This document shows, piece after piece, positions 11,413 to 21,442 of a DNA stretch of 64,000 bases. Position 1 is the stretch's first letter, and the number at the start of each line of letters is the position of its first letter. Below the pieces are notes generated by a model. It saw nothing but the letters and a program-made list of their open reading frames with translations. It had not been told where the DNA came from and did not search any database. Origin of the DNA: Laccaria trichodermophora (taxonomy: Eukaryota > Basidiomycota > Agaricomycetes > Agaricales > Hydnangiaceae); the NCBI GenBank assembly GCA_018417955.1, contig JACTVC010000001.1, positions 4,965,071-5,029,070 of the forward strand, written 5' to 3'. The position numbers were made by a program, and so were the translations under genes.

Positions 11413-12434
11413 TTACGACCTAATAACCCAGCGCCGGACACATTCCTCCCCACCAACCTCTGGGTTCAGAAGGATGCTTGCAAGGTAGAATTGAAGCTTT
11501 CGACGGCGTTGGTCAAGAAATGCAGGCCGAAATCTCGCAAAAGGAGCTTTCGGAGGCAGTGGAGGAATTAGGCCACGCAATCGACGCTGCAAAAGTATAG
11601 GCTGATGAGGCAGCGGTCGAGTCAAAGGAGAAATAAACGGACTGGCAGTGTTTTGTGCAAAGTGGCATCGAGGTCTTCAAATGCCGTGTAACGTTTTAAC
11701 GCATGGAACGAGGTGCCCTAGAATGATCATGAAGTCCGCCACTTGGGGAAAAACAAGAACCTGGCGCACCTCTTTAGTTGTTATGACGCAATCGTAAACT
11801 ATGGAGAAACGTCAACCTAGAAGTCTTTGCCGTTCGAGGAAACGAAACTCACCTACGTAGGCGCCCCCTCCTAAACCAACCATACTCGCTCCCTTACCCT
11901 TACCCTGCCCGCCATCGAAGAAAGGTGGTTTGTCTCCAGCGACAGTCGTCCACCCAGTGACCTGCACGTCGCTCGCAAACGCATGAGGGTGCGACTTCCC
12001 TGTATTATCTGACAGGTAAATTTCGGCCGAGAAGATGGATTCTGGCGGCGGTGTGGGCGCCGATCGTGGTTTCAAGCGCGAAGATGACGATGGACATGAC
12101 GCAATAAACTGGAGGTCACGTCAGCACTGGTCAACCCCCCATCCAGTCCCATCCCCTGAGCGGCGAATGCTACACTCACGTTGTCCGTCTCCGCTTCGTA
12201 ATTACGACAAAGATCGTCGTAAAGTCTTACCTCCTCCTCGACGTCAATATCCCCGGAAATTGAGGGTTTTACAACCTCCAATTTCGACGTTGTGTTCGCA
12301 AATGGGTGCTTCTCTGGCGTCGATGACGTGGGTGTTGGCACCGAGTTCGCAGGTTCTGTAGACCGTAGTGGAGGAGCTCTCAGCGGCGAAAAACTATCTG
12401 CTCGAGACGTGGAGGGCGCCGGGCGTCGAGACAT
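11413..12434 (-). CDS. PX-domain protein
   Basis: A phox-homology protein expected to bind PI3P on endosomal or vacuolar membranes. The Ser/Pro-rich N-terminus starts at ATG 12434 (MSRRPAPSTSRADSF). The PX domain is spread over exons joined by introns of about 50-70 nt. Beta strands come from AEIYLSDNTG and VQVTGWTTV, then YDCVITTKE, then LKRYTAFEDLDATL, which carries the basic Arg-Tyr that contacts the 3-phosphate. The Pro-rich loop LPPLPPKAPFARFRPAFLD and the helix RRRKLQFYLASILLNPEVGG follow, and the protein ends VRRWVIRS. No BAR or other domain is present, so it is a small PX-only protein of about 260 residues, like yeast Ypt35. An insert rich in Gly/Lys (about residue 170) interrupts the first strands. 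The assignment to PX is firm and the specific orthology is not. Confidence 0.85.
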
Positions 12435-12898
12435 GCCTGCTCGTGGTGGAAGACGAAAACCAAACGACGTCCCTTGAACTCTTGATGCTTTGGATGATGC
12501 AAATTAGAACTTTGTTTGGCAACACACCCTTACACAAACAACCTGAATTTCACGACCTACAAACTTCCGACGCGCGCGACTCTCCTAATAAAACTACTTG
12601 CGGCGACCACGTTTTACCCTCAACTGGTCGTCCGTCTTTCGACGAGTGAAAATAGACTGGAAATTCTGCATTTGTTCTAATCTATGGCCTTTTCTTTATT
12701 TTGAGCGCATTCCTGAACGCGGTTGTTCCGCCATCCTACGAGATCGGAAATTCAGACGCGGTTCTAATGGCATGCGGGGGTGTTGTTTGGATGTTGTTAT
12801 AAGGTACCTCTTATTCACCTCTTCATTGGACTCGAACTGACGTGTTTCCAAATCTATGACAAGTTGTCGAACGAATATTATTGTTTCATGCGTGAGCC
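12435..12898. other. Spacer upstream of the PX gene
   Basis: No supported gene. Overlapping open frames on both strands have no recognisable domain. It presumably holds the PX-gene promoter. Confidence 0.5.
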
Positions 12899-13553
12899 CA
12901 AGGGGGTGGCGGAACGTGGATCCCGTACACTGGCTGGGAGAGGGGGGGGTCCAGCCGAAGGCCGAAAAATAAATAGTGACCTCACGTATTTTTGTTGCAA
13001 ATTGATCGCGTCGTTTCGCCCGCTCCCAACTCCGGCCTAGCATTCATAACATCTGCGTCCAACGCCCTCGCATACCCTGCTCATCACCTACCCACCATTA
13101 ATGATGACGCGGACGGATCATCCCTGCGCACCGCTTTTTAAGTGCCGCCAGCTGGTTGTCAAACTCTACACGGAATATGCGTACTAAGTTCTCCCCCAGC
13201 CGGGCGAGAGCCAGCGAGGTAGTTATGAAGTCTGCAACAGTGAAGGGACTGTAGGCCATCGGATTTCGCATGCAAATATGCTGTTGAGAGTTTGTAAAAT
13301 TGTGCTTTCGCTCACTTATGTTCCTTCATGCAAAGCCTTGCATATTGCAATCTTTAACTGTAATATGATCATGAAATTTTGTGGGTTCTGAATTGATAGG
13401 TAGGTATCATAGGATAAAAAAAACATTCAATAAAACATTGGAACTCGGAAAAAATACCTTATATAGTAGGAGGAGGAGGGGGGGAGGTCAGCCAAACCCA
13501 CGAAAAAAAAATAGGGAGTGTTGGTACATTTTCCACGTTCCGCCACCCCCTTG
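12899..13553. mobile_element. 655-bp non-autonomous hAT-like element (A)
   Basis: The ends are perfect terminal inverted repeats of 21 bp beginning CAAGGGGGTGGCGGAACGTG, and they are flanked by a perfect 8-bp direct repeat CGTGAGCC (12891-12898 and 13554-13561). An 8-bp duplication and a TIR fitting the 5'-YARNG rule point to the hAT superfamily. No transposase is present, so it is a MITE-like passenger. It sits about 290 bp upstream of the MAPEG start. Confidence 0.9.
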
Positions 13554-13839
13554 CGTGAGCCTGCTCTCTCCACACCACGGCTTTCCTCTTTGCTTAGCTT
13601 TTTTTATTATTCAAAAGCCGTAAATAATTTCGGAGATAAGTAAAGCTTTGAATTGACAAGGTCCGGCCACCAACCAACTCACCTCGACCGGCTGCCCGGC
13701 TTCAAGTCGGCCCGCAACATATGTAAATTTTCCACATGCCAACGTCAGGAACTTGGATGTTGGTCGCAAATCGGACACGCCACCGTCATCTCAGCTTGTG
13801 TCTGATTTTATCCTTCTGACAACCACAACGTTCTACTCG

Positions 13840-14645
13840 ATGACTTTAACCTTATCAAGCCCCGGACTGTCCTTCTATTCCATCCCAGCGATGTGGCTGC
13901 TGGCCTACATCCCTGGTTTCGCCAAGGTGAGTAGGCGCGCAAATGAACTCCACGTAGTATTGACGATATGTGTGGTTTCAAGTCCCTTACCATTGGTCGT
14001 CACTTTGCATTCAACAAGTACGCGCCGTTTTGTATGCGCTGCGATGCTCATTTCACAAATCTTGACGTTAGCGTTGCACCTCGACAAAATATGGACCGTC
14101 TTGCGCGAAAGGACATCAAGCCGGAGCTGCTGGCAAAATTGAAGCGGATGGAAGGAGCTCATGCTGTTAGTGCGCTTTTGATCTTATTCCCAAGTTTCTC
14201 AACGTCAGTGTATGACAGAATGGATTGGAGAACTTCCCTGTTTGGGCTACAGCAGTCGTGGTAGGAAACTTAGCAGGCGTGGACGCACGGACGTTGAACA
14301 CCGCTTCTGGGCTGTAGTGAGTATTTTGCAGTATAATCTATCCATCTCCCTTATTCAAGACATCCAGCATCTTCTTACGAGCGATCTACAACTACATTTA
14401 TATTACCCAGAAATCGGAGCGTCAAGCAGGAATTCGGTACGTATCAATAAGCTTCATTAGAACGAGAAGAGTTACGGAATTTATCTATGTATGTCGCAGG
14501 AGTCTCGTCTGGACATTCTCTACTGGTGCGCCCTCTCATACGTGTGCTCTTACCGCTTGTCTGACGCCTCTCTCTAGCGATCCCGTTGTTCCTTATGATC
14601 AAAGGCGCCATGCTCGTCCAAGAGAGGGGCAATTCTGTGGTTTAG
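13840..14645 (+). CDS. MAPEG-family membrane protein
   Basis: A small membrane protein of the MAPEG superfamily (microsomal glutathione transferase / eicosanoid and glutathione metabolism), normally four transmembrane helices acting as a trimer. Translation starts MTLTLSSPGLSFYSIPAMW (ATG 13840) with helix 1. Five short introns then lead to SLTIGRHFAFNN, VAPRQNMDRLARKDIKPELL, KRMEGAHA, NGLENFPVWATAVVVGNLAG and IFLRAIYNYIYITQKSER. The end is IRSLVWTFST then AIPLFLMIKGAMLVQERGNS (stop TAG at 14643-14645). The conserved E-x-x-x-x-N-x-x-E-N-x-P and R-x-x-Y motifs are present. About 155 residues, normal length. The gene converges on the F-box-like gene, and its last exon is repeated at 21240-21345 and 27890-28000 as debris of local duplications. 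Confidence 0.87.
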
Positions 14646-14728
14646 CATAGTAAGGTGTTTGTGGAGGGATGTGACATATCTTTAGAGTATGACATTGTTG
14701 ACAACCGTCAAGAAGAATATACAGAAAG

Positions 14729-16061
14729 CTACGCCTTAGTCCCGTTCGACGTTGGTTCGACGTAAATAATGGGCCGCCTATATTCCTCAGATATCGCAGA
14801 AACGCGCAGAATTCCTCTGGCGGAAAGGAACGGGAAAAATCGCCGAACTACCACACCATCACCTCCGACTTCCAGCGACTCCATGTGGAATGTAAAGGAA
14901 ACCAACTCGAGCGTTTCAGACTGTAGCCCAGAGAGCGATGCGTCCATCAGCTTGCACATCTTCAAGCATCGTTTCCAGTCAACAACGGAAGCGACGCTGT
15001 CATAAAACTGCCTGGGATCATGAGAGGTTGTATTGCCGAAGTGAATCGATATGTTGATCTCGTTCAACTCCGGACAATCGGATAATACTTTGAAAAGGGC
15101 TTCAATTTCCGCAGTCGTTACATGCTGATTTGCGAGTTTTCGAACCAAGAGGTCCGATTTCGTGACCCAGGCTGTTTCCCAGCACAAATCCAGGTTGAAA
15201 ACTCTGAGGAAAGGCAACCCCGGCATACCCCCCAGCTGCAGAGGACATAGGGCTACGACAGAGTGTGTCAAAGTATGTATCAAGCGAGAGGATGAGGTCT
15301 TACTTACCGCAACTATAGCAAGTAAAATTTCGAAGGGTGGGCACGCAGGACTGGATGATATCCTGCACGGCTACGCTTTCGTCTTTTGAACGTCCGCCAA
15401 TCTTCAGCGTCTCCAGAAGTGAGAGATCAAAGACGTGTTTCGCTATGTACTGCTTCACTATGTGTAGTTTTCCAAGCGGAAAGTAGCTCAAGTCCAAAAA
15501 TCTCAAAGAGGGTCCCGTGAATGATGGTTGTACCCCATGTGGGATGTCCAAGGAGTCTGAGCTGAGTATCAGCGTTTTGAGATTGCGAATACGCGCCAGA
15601 TAAACGAACGCCGGTCGGCATGCAGTTCTGTCATAATGGCCTTCGCAATTTAGGTCGAGGGTCGAGACTGAGGGAAGCGAAAGGAGATGAAAGAGAACCA
15701 GCTTGATGTCTTCCAGAAAAATTTCCTCACGGGAACAAGAATGTTGAAATGTAAGCTCTAAAGTATGGAGTCCGTTGAGCTTGAGAAGTGATTGACAACA
15801 TTCAACGGCATCGTTTTCATATTGGAACTCGCTGAAAGCAAGCCTAAGAGTGCGGACGCGGTTGGCAGTCTCTGGAATTCGATCCAAAAGCTCCGCGAAG
15901 CTACGGACCTCCTTCCGTAAATCAATTTCAGAGAATATATGGCGCCGGCATAAGGGAACGGTGGCTTTGCAGATGAGGGAGCAGGCGCGGAGGGAGCGTT
16001 TATCGTTGGAGAGGTGGTTGATAACTTCTCCCACAACGTCGTATGGAAGTTTCATAGTCAT
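14729..16061 (-). CDS. F-box-like/LRR protein, copy 1 (intact)
   Basis: The N-terminus (ATG 16061, MTMKLPYDVVGEVINHLSND) reads as a degenerate F-box (LPYDVVGEVINHL...ACSLICKATVPLCRRHIF). It is followed by irregular leucine-rich segments (LRTLRLAF, LHTLELTF, VSTLDLNC, LKTLILSS, LRFLDLSY, LETLKIGG). One intron of about 70 nt (15230-15305) precedes the second exon, which begins LGGMPGLPFLRVFNLDL and ends ...YVEPTSNGTKA. About 430 residues with no disruption. Proteins of this layout are numerous in Agaricomycetes and are presumed Skp1/Cul1 substrate receptors, but no substrate can be named. This looks like the ancestral-position copy because its intact MAPEG neighbour lies tail to tail with it, and four further copies lie at 21-32 kb. 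Confidence 0.85.
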
Positions 16062-17072
16062 CTAAATTGGTTAGGATTTCAGGAGACAATGGAGATGGAG
16101 CACATCTCACAATGCTATCTCCAACGGAGAGTCCGTCGGCTCACAGATAACCAGGTCGCTATGGTGGCAGTCAAATATGAAGAGCAAATCTTAATGAGGG
16201 TGGGTGAAGGGTGGCAAGAACGTTTGGACAATGGTCTCGTTTCAAATTTCAAATTGGGACAAACAAATAAAAACAGCTGGCACGTGCTTCCCACGGTGCC
16301 TTTTTCTCTATCTTTCGACAGCAACTGGACAGCCGTTCTGGGATTCATATATTCATAACCTACCATCGGCATTTTGTGACGTATTTCATCCAGACAATGT
16401 TCAAAAGATGGCATTCTTGACAATCACGAAGAATTATGTCCGGAGCGCTATATCTTGTTCGATTTTAATGGTTCTCTCAAACTCTTCAAGAACTCTTCGA
16501 CCATCGCAGAGACCCGACATACGCCTTTAGCTGACTCGATGAGGAAAAGCAAAAATTGGCGGATTACACCGTGCCCCCTAACGTCCAGTCACTCGATATT
16601 CAACGCGAAAGAAAACAAGCCGAGCATTTAGAACTGTCAATTTATATAGCTGAGAGAGCGATTCGTCAATCACCTTGTGCATATTTTTTAGCAAAGATCG
16701 GAAACTACCCTGGCTTGAAATTCCCGTCTGCTCGTATCAATTTAAAATAAACCCCAACTCCAGCCATGAAAAACACATGGACAAGTGCTGCACGCGTTAC
16801 GTGCTTATATGCAACTTTTTAAGACAAGGTTAGTTTGTTCCCATTGCAGTTACTCTGACCATTCCTCTTCAAATTTCAATATCTCATTCATATATCAATG
16901 ACAAACCCTCCACGGTATATAGTACATCAGTTGAACAAGTTAGTACTTACATAACACGCCAGTTTCCGGTCTTGAAACTTAACGCTAAGCTGGAGATTTC
17001 TGACAAGCAAAAGAACATTTTTGGATCAACCCATCCATTACATAGAGATCAACCTAAGTATCGTTCAACAAC
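16062..17072. other. Spacer
   Basis: No supported gene. The open frames present are short and without domains. It holds the promoter of F-box copy 1. Confidence 0.5.
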
Positions 17073-17144
17073 GATGAGCTGGTGTAATTGGCAACACAGC
17101 TAGTTAGCTGCTAGCGGTTCTGGGTTCGATTCCCAGGCTCGTCA
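17073..17144 (+). tRNA. tRNA-Ala(AGC)-like gene
   Basis: The 72-nt sequence folds as a tRNA. The acceptor is GATGAGC/GCTCGTC and the D-stem GTGT/ACAC. The anticodon stem GCTAG/CTAGC encloses loop TTAGCTG (anticodon AGC), and the T-stem CTGGG/CCCAG encloses TTCGATT. The discriminator base is A. The anticodon says alanine, but pair 3:70 is U:G rather than the alanine-identity G:U, so it may be mischarged, a pseudogene or a tRNA-derived sequence. Confidence 0.7.
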
Positions 17145-19050
17145 TGCCATAGCTCGCCGATTTCCACCTTTTTCAGTTACACTTAATGTCTCATGAGTTG
17201 GTGTCTGTGTGCACAGTTGAGCAAGTCAGTTACGTCGTCTCCAGTCCCTCTTGCTTAAATAGCCGATGTCGGTAGTGAAATTCTGTATGAGAAAACTGAA
17301 ACCGACAAATTAAGCCACCCTTCCGTCGAGACAGTTTCGGGGAGCTAACCTGCGTTTGACCGATGTTTTTCTTGATCTCCATCTTCGAATAAGCATGCTA
17401 TCAATTGCGCATGAAAGCCAGGCAAATGAATGACGATATCGCGTACTCATTATCTATCTTAAACTTCACGGTCAAAATCCAATCTTACCAGTGGTATACG
17501 GATTCGTTCTTCTTGATTGAGAGTCGGTAGGCATCGATAGGGGCCCGAAGCAGCTGCTTGTTGTAAGCCTTGAACGGCGTGCTTTGGATATTGACTCGGA
17601 GAGGATGCCATTTCTTACCCGAGATCTGCGTTCACGTCGCTTTAAACTTCTCAGAAGAGACGTACGTCTTTCATTCGTCCTCGTCGATCCCTTCGAAGCT
17701 CGTGGAAGAAACTTGATGTGAGAATTATGTTTGGAGAGCGATAGATCCAGGAAGGACGGACTGAATCTGTGTTCGTTCCACTCTTAACTTGTGGTACATC
17801 TTCCAGACGGCCCCTCCGCATCTTACATAATTGAGGGAGGCTCGGAGAAGAAACGTCATGCGATAAGCGATAAAGCCGCCGCAGTTCGCCTATCTTATCT
17901 GTCCAAAGGCAAGGTAAAATTAAAATTGCCCGAAGATAAAAGGCGTACATACGTCCCTTCACAAAAGCTTACCTAGTCGACATGACAGAGTCATCGACCT
18001 CGGTGCCCCTCGACCCTGGATGGCGCACTATGCGACACGCGCTCTAGGCCCACGCACCAAAGCCGAACGATTGCCGCTAGGGCGTAAATCGAAGTCGAGT
18101 CGTGTGCAACATATGGTGTGATCTCCTTGATCTTATGACATACGTGGCCATCATTCGGCATCAGGTATCGTCATCGTCAGCGTGGAGCGTTGAAAGGAAT
18201 CATCACTTCGATGGGAGTCAATGCAAGGTGTTGAGTGTCAGGAGCCGACTTATCCTGAACGATAGACGCCCCGATAGTCTGCTGAAAATAGTGGCTTATC
18301 GCTTACGATATCTCTTGTGACGCTAACAACTTGCAAGGAGTTTCAGTCGTAGTTGCGCCGTCTTTAAGGCGGCGTCGAGTCACCGAAGTGGGTGGAATTC
18401 GAAGTTATAGCTGATGTTGAAAGTTGGTAAGAAGGTCTAGGTAACGATATTAGTTACGACGCACTCTATGATTTCGAACACAGAAGCCATTTGGTCGTCG
18501 GCTGCATCGGACCGAATGAAAAGTCAAAGGGGGACGCAATAGTTCGTGGCATGCGGATTTCATTGTATGTCAGCGTAGGATAAGTTGGTTTGCGCAATGC
18601 TGGTTCATGGCGTTACTTTGTGGCAAAGGCACGCCTCCTGTGCACCCTGGGTGGACAATTTTAAAATCCCGGAAGACAAGGAGGATGGAACGAGGTCAGA
18701 GGCGGTGCTGATTGCAGATCTTAGTAACTAAGAGAGAAATGTCGAGAAAAGAGGAGAGAGAAAACGGACGGTCCTCGCCTGTAAATGAAGGGTAAGAGTA
18801 GATGAAGAAATACGGCGAATACACTCAGAAAGATCACAGTTTCACCAGGATCGCATGGACGTGGTAGCGAAGAAAGAGTGACGTGAGACGCCACGTGATT
18901 GATGGCGGAGGGTGACAAGCCTATTTCGGGCCTGATTTCTCAGTGAAAACGGTCAGCAACGGGCGGCTGGCACCCGTCGTTTATCTTCTACCACCACCCA
19001 CGTCTCTCGCACCCCCTCCCTCGACGCCGCCGCCCCCGTTGCTCCCCTCC
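17145..19050. other. Gene-poor spacer before the truncated KRE6 gene
   Basis: I find no supported gene here. Frames such as 17651-17962 (minus) and 18102-18320 (plus) are short and domainless. Codons upstream of 19051 stay open back to a GTG at 18943, but the first ATG is 19051. Confidence 0.45.
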
Positions 19051-20079
19051 ATGTCGAACCAGCGAGATTCGTGGGTGAAAAACTATGACGACGTCGACTT
19101 TGACGTTGCGTTCCTGGCTTATCCCTCACATCTGCAAGAACAGGAGCAAGAAAGAATGTTAGATTCGACTCTTCTCGATTCGACACCGAGCACTTCCACT
19201 TCTTCGCCGGAACCCCAACATCCTCTCATCGCCGGAGCCTCGCCGTCAGCAGCTCCACCAGCAGATGTCTTGCCTGCGCGCCAGTCGTCACATGGCCGCC
19301 CTGTGTTCACCCTGACAGATCCACCTGCAACACAGTCAGCCCCTTCCTCATTTCACGGCCGCCCAACGTACAACCTCTCCGACTCCGTCTCTCCTCCGCT
19401 CTCCTCCTCCGACACACCCAACACAACCGCCGTAACCGCTCGCTCTCCCCGCTCCTCCTCCTTCAAATCTTTCGCCTCTTCCCCTCTCAACCCAACCTCT
19501 CCCGCCTTCACATCCCCGTTCGCCCGTCCGGGTTCCAGAGGAAGTGCCCATATCAATCGTATCCCCTCCGAAGACTGCCGTGCCCTCTCCATTGGCGGCT
19601 CACCGTTATCCATGAGCACTGCCGGCTCTCGAGGGTCAATGATCCTCTACAGGCTGCCAGCAGCTGAAGACGGCTCTCTCATGCCACCCACACTTCCACG
19701 TGCATCCGTCTATTCCACCTCTGGCGACTCCATCGTTTCCTTATCAAGTGACTCGAAATACCCAGCAGGTTCAATGATGTCGGAACGCGGGCTCGTGGCG
19801 TATGCGTACGACCCCTCAACCGACGACGATATCGAGGATGACATGCACGACCCGAGGGAGTGGAAGGAAAACGGCAGCATCTCATGGCGAGGGATTATCA
19901 ACGTCTCGGCCCTCGTGGCCTTGATAGCGGCCCTTCTATGCTTGTTCATCGTATACCCCGTCTATCGCGCGTTCACGGACACTGGAATCAATGAGATGAT
20001 CACCCGCAATACGAGGATTAATGCGACGGGGCAGGCTGATTTGGATACGAGAGGCTTGTGGGAGATTGATCGTGAGTAG
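19051..20079 (+). CDS. KRE6/SKN1-like protein lacking the GH16 domain
   Basis: The N-terminal half of a KRE6/SKN1-type beta-1,6-glucan synthesis protein. ATG 19051 (MSNQRDSWVKNYDDVDFDV) begins a long Ser/Pro-rich cytosolic region. It is followed by the family block GDSIVSLSSDSKYP, GLVAYAYDP and DPREWKENGSISWRGIINVS. A single type II membrane helix (ALVALIAALLCLFIVYPVYR) and NTRINATGQ come next. The complete paralogue at 45181-48249 has matching blocks. There the GH16 catalytic domain follows immediately, whereas here the frame ends within about 20 residues (...GLWEIDRE). Using the intron donor at 20072 gives ...EIDLRL and stop. No GH16 sequence is visible downstream. The 342-residue product would be an anchor without an enzyme, so this is probably a truncated gene. 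Its 3' part was copied to 25362-26290. Confidence 0.75.
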   Translation: MSNQRDSWVKNYDDVDFDVAFLAYPSHLQEQEQERMLDSTLLDSTPSTSTSSPEPQHPLIAGASPSAAPPADVLPARQSSHGRPVFTLTDPPATQSAPSSFHGRPTYNLSDSVSPPLSSSDTPNTTAVTARSPRSSSFKSFASSPLNPTSPAFTSPFARPGSRGSAHINRIPSEDCRALSIGGSPLSMSTAGSRGSMILYRLPAAEDGSLMPPTLPRASVYSTSGDSIVSLSSDSKYPAGSMMSERGLVAYAYDPSTDDDIEDDMHDPREWKENGSISWRGIINVSALVALIAALLCLFIVYPVYRAFTDTGINEMITRNTRINATGQADLDTRGLWEIDRE

Positions 20080-20745
20080 CGCAATATCATCATTCGCTGT
20101 CGTAGCTAACTCTCACGTCCGTCCAGTGCGGCTATAGCACGGGGAAGAAAATTTAATCGTGCGTATTCCCACTGTCTTTTGTTGCCAGCAGCTGATCGTC
20201 ATCCAGTACAATCTGGTGCACGAATGCACAGCTGGGTGAGTCTCATCTCTTTCTGTACCTCCTTCCCCTTCAACTCCCCCTTCTTCTCCATATCACCTCT
20301 CTCCCGCGCATCACTACCCAAAAGCTACTCCTCTTTCTCGCCTTCCAGTCGCTTCCACCACCCGTCTGATTTTCATCAATTTCTTCCCATTTGTGCTTGC
20401 CTTTCCCACTATCCAAACACTAACGACGTTCTTTTCAGCACTATTGCGGACGGTTACTCTAGCTCAATATCATTACGGACGATAACATACCACACTCCTT
20501 TCATTTTTCCATACTATTTTTTTTTTACATTCATATCCTTGGACGTATACCATAACTCTTAGCATAACGTATTTACTTCATTCTTTGTCGTGCACCTTTT
20601 ATATTTGGCTTTATACCTTGATTGGAGAGTAGACATTACTTCATTTTACGAACGATTATGGGACTTATTACTTCGGTTAAAGTACTGCCGTTGGTGTGAA
20701 CACTGCTAGGGTGTGGCATGCATATCAAATGAACGATTTCGCAGA
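19807..20745 (+). repeat. Segmental duplication source: KRE6 3' part (copy 1)
   Basis: From TACGACCCCTCAACCGACG onward, about 940 bp are nearly identical to 25362-26290 in the same orientation, with a few indels. Similarity fades over the next ~50 bp. The block spans the end of the truncated KRE6 frame, its putative intron and downstream sequence. Confidence 0.9.
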
Positions 20746-20929
20746 CAATCCCCTTCTTGACGCATTAATCCCTGATGATCTGGCGCAAATAGTGGTAAGT
20801 AGCCTGGTATTTTGAAGGACAGTCACATTCATGTTCACTGAGTTATGCAAACGGCAGCAAACTGGCATATTCCGCGAACAATACTAGTCTCCCTTGAACG
20901 TAACTTAGTAAATCCATTTCGTAACGATT
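20080..20929. other. Downstream region of the truncated KRE6 gene
   Basis: Within the duplicated block, spliced fragments can be read after a ~55-nt intron, and another intron (20236-20438) separates LIVIQYNLVHECTAG from TIADGYSSS. I recognise no domain. The block may be a gene tail foreign to KRE6. Confidence 0.35.
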
Positions 20930-21239
20930 CCGAAATTGACTAGTCTCCCGTAGTCAGCCTCAGGAGGTAGAAGTTGGGACTAAAAACCGCCGATCTTTGG
21001 ACTGTGTGCAGAAATAGAACTTATACCTTTGACTCGTGTTCGTCGTTTCTCATGAGATCTATTTAAATTCGCGCTTGACTTGTTATCTTGACGCTTGGCC
21101 TGCATTGCCCCCCACTGCAGTGGTCAGCGGAAAAGTAAGCGCTTCCACTAGAGTCTAGTGTTAACTCAAACGAGCCTACGGTATTTCAGGTGAGTAGTTA
21201 TACTGCACACGCCAAATCCACATAGCGTATTGACGAAAA

Positions 21240-21345
21240 GAGTGGTTTCAGACCTCGTTCTTATTGTTGAAAGGCGCCATGCTCACAACATGCTCATCCA
21301 AGACGAGGGCACTGTTCTGTAGCTTAGCGCTGTAAAGCCTACGGA
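21240..21345 (+). pseudogene. MAPEG last-exon remnant (arm A)
   Basis: TTGAAAGGCGCCATGCTC and the following CTCATCCAAGACGAGGGCA match the final exon of the MAPEG gene (KGAMLVQERGNS at 14600-14645), here with a small insertion and no upstream exons. It lies tail to tail with the adjacent F-box copy, as at the parent locus. Confidence 0.75.
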
Positions 21346-21442
21346 TATATGAGGTATACATTTAAGGAAATGGCATTATTGACGAGCATGTCCAGACTGT
21401 ACCTCAATTGGGTTAAATGTAATCAGAGATACCCTAGTAGCA

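Noticed and set aside
12696..13043. Minus-strand frame over the left end of element A
   Set aside because: It spans the insertion boundary, so it cannot be an ancestral gene.
18943..19050. Upstream extension of the truncated KRE6 frame (36 codons)
   Set aside because: It begins at a GTG, has no ATG, and is a Pro-rich run outside the family block. ATG 19051 is the natural start.
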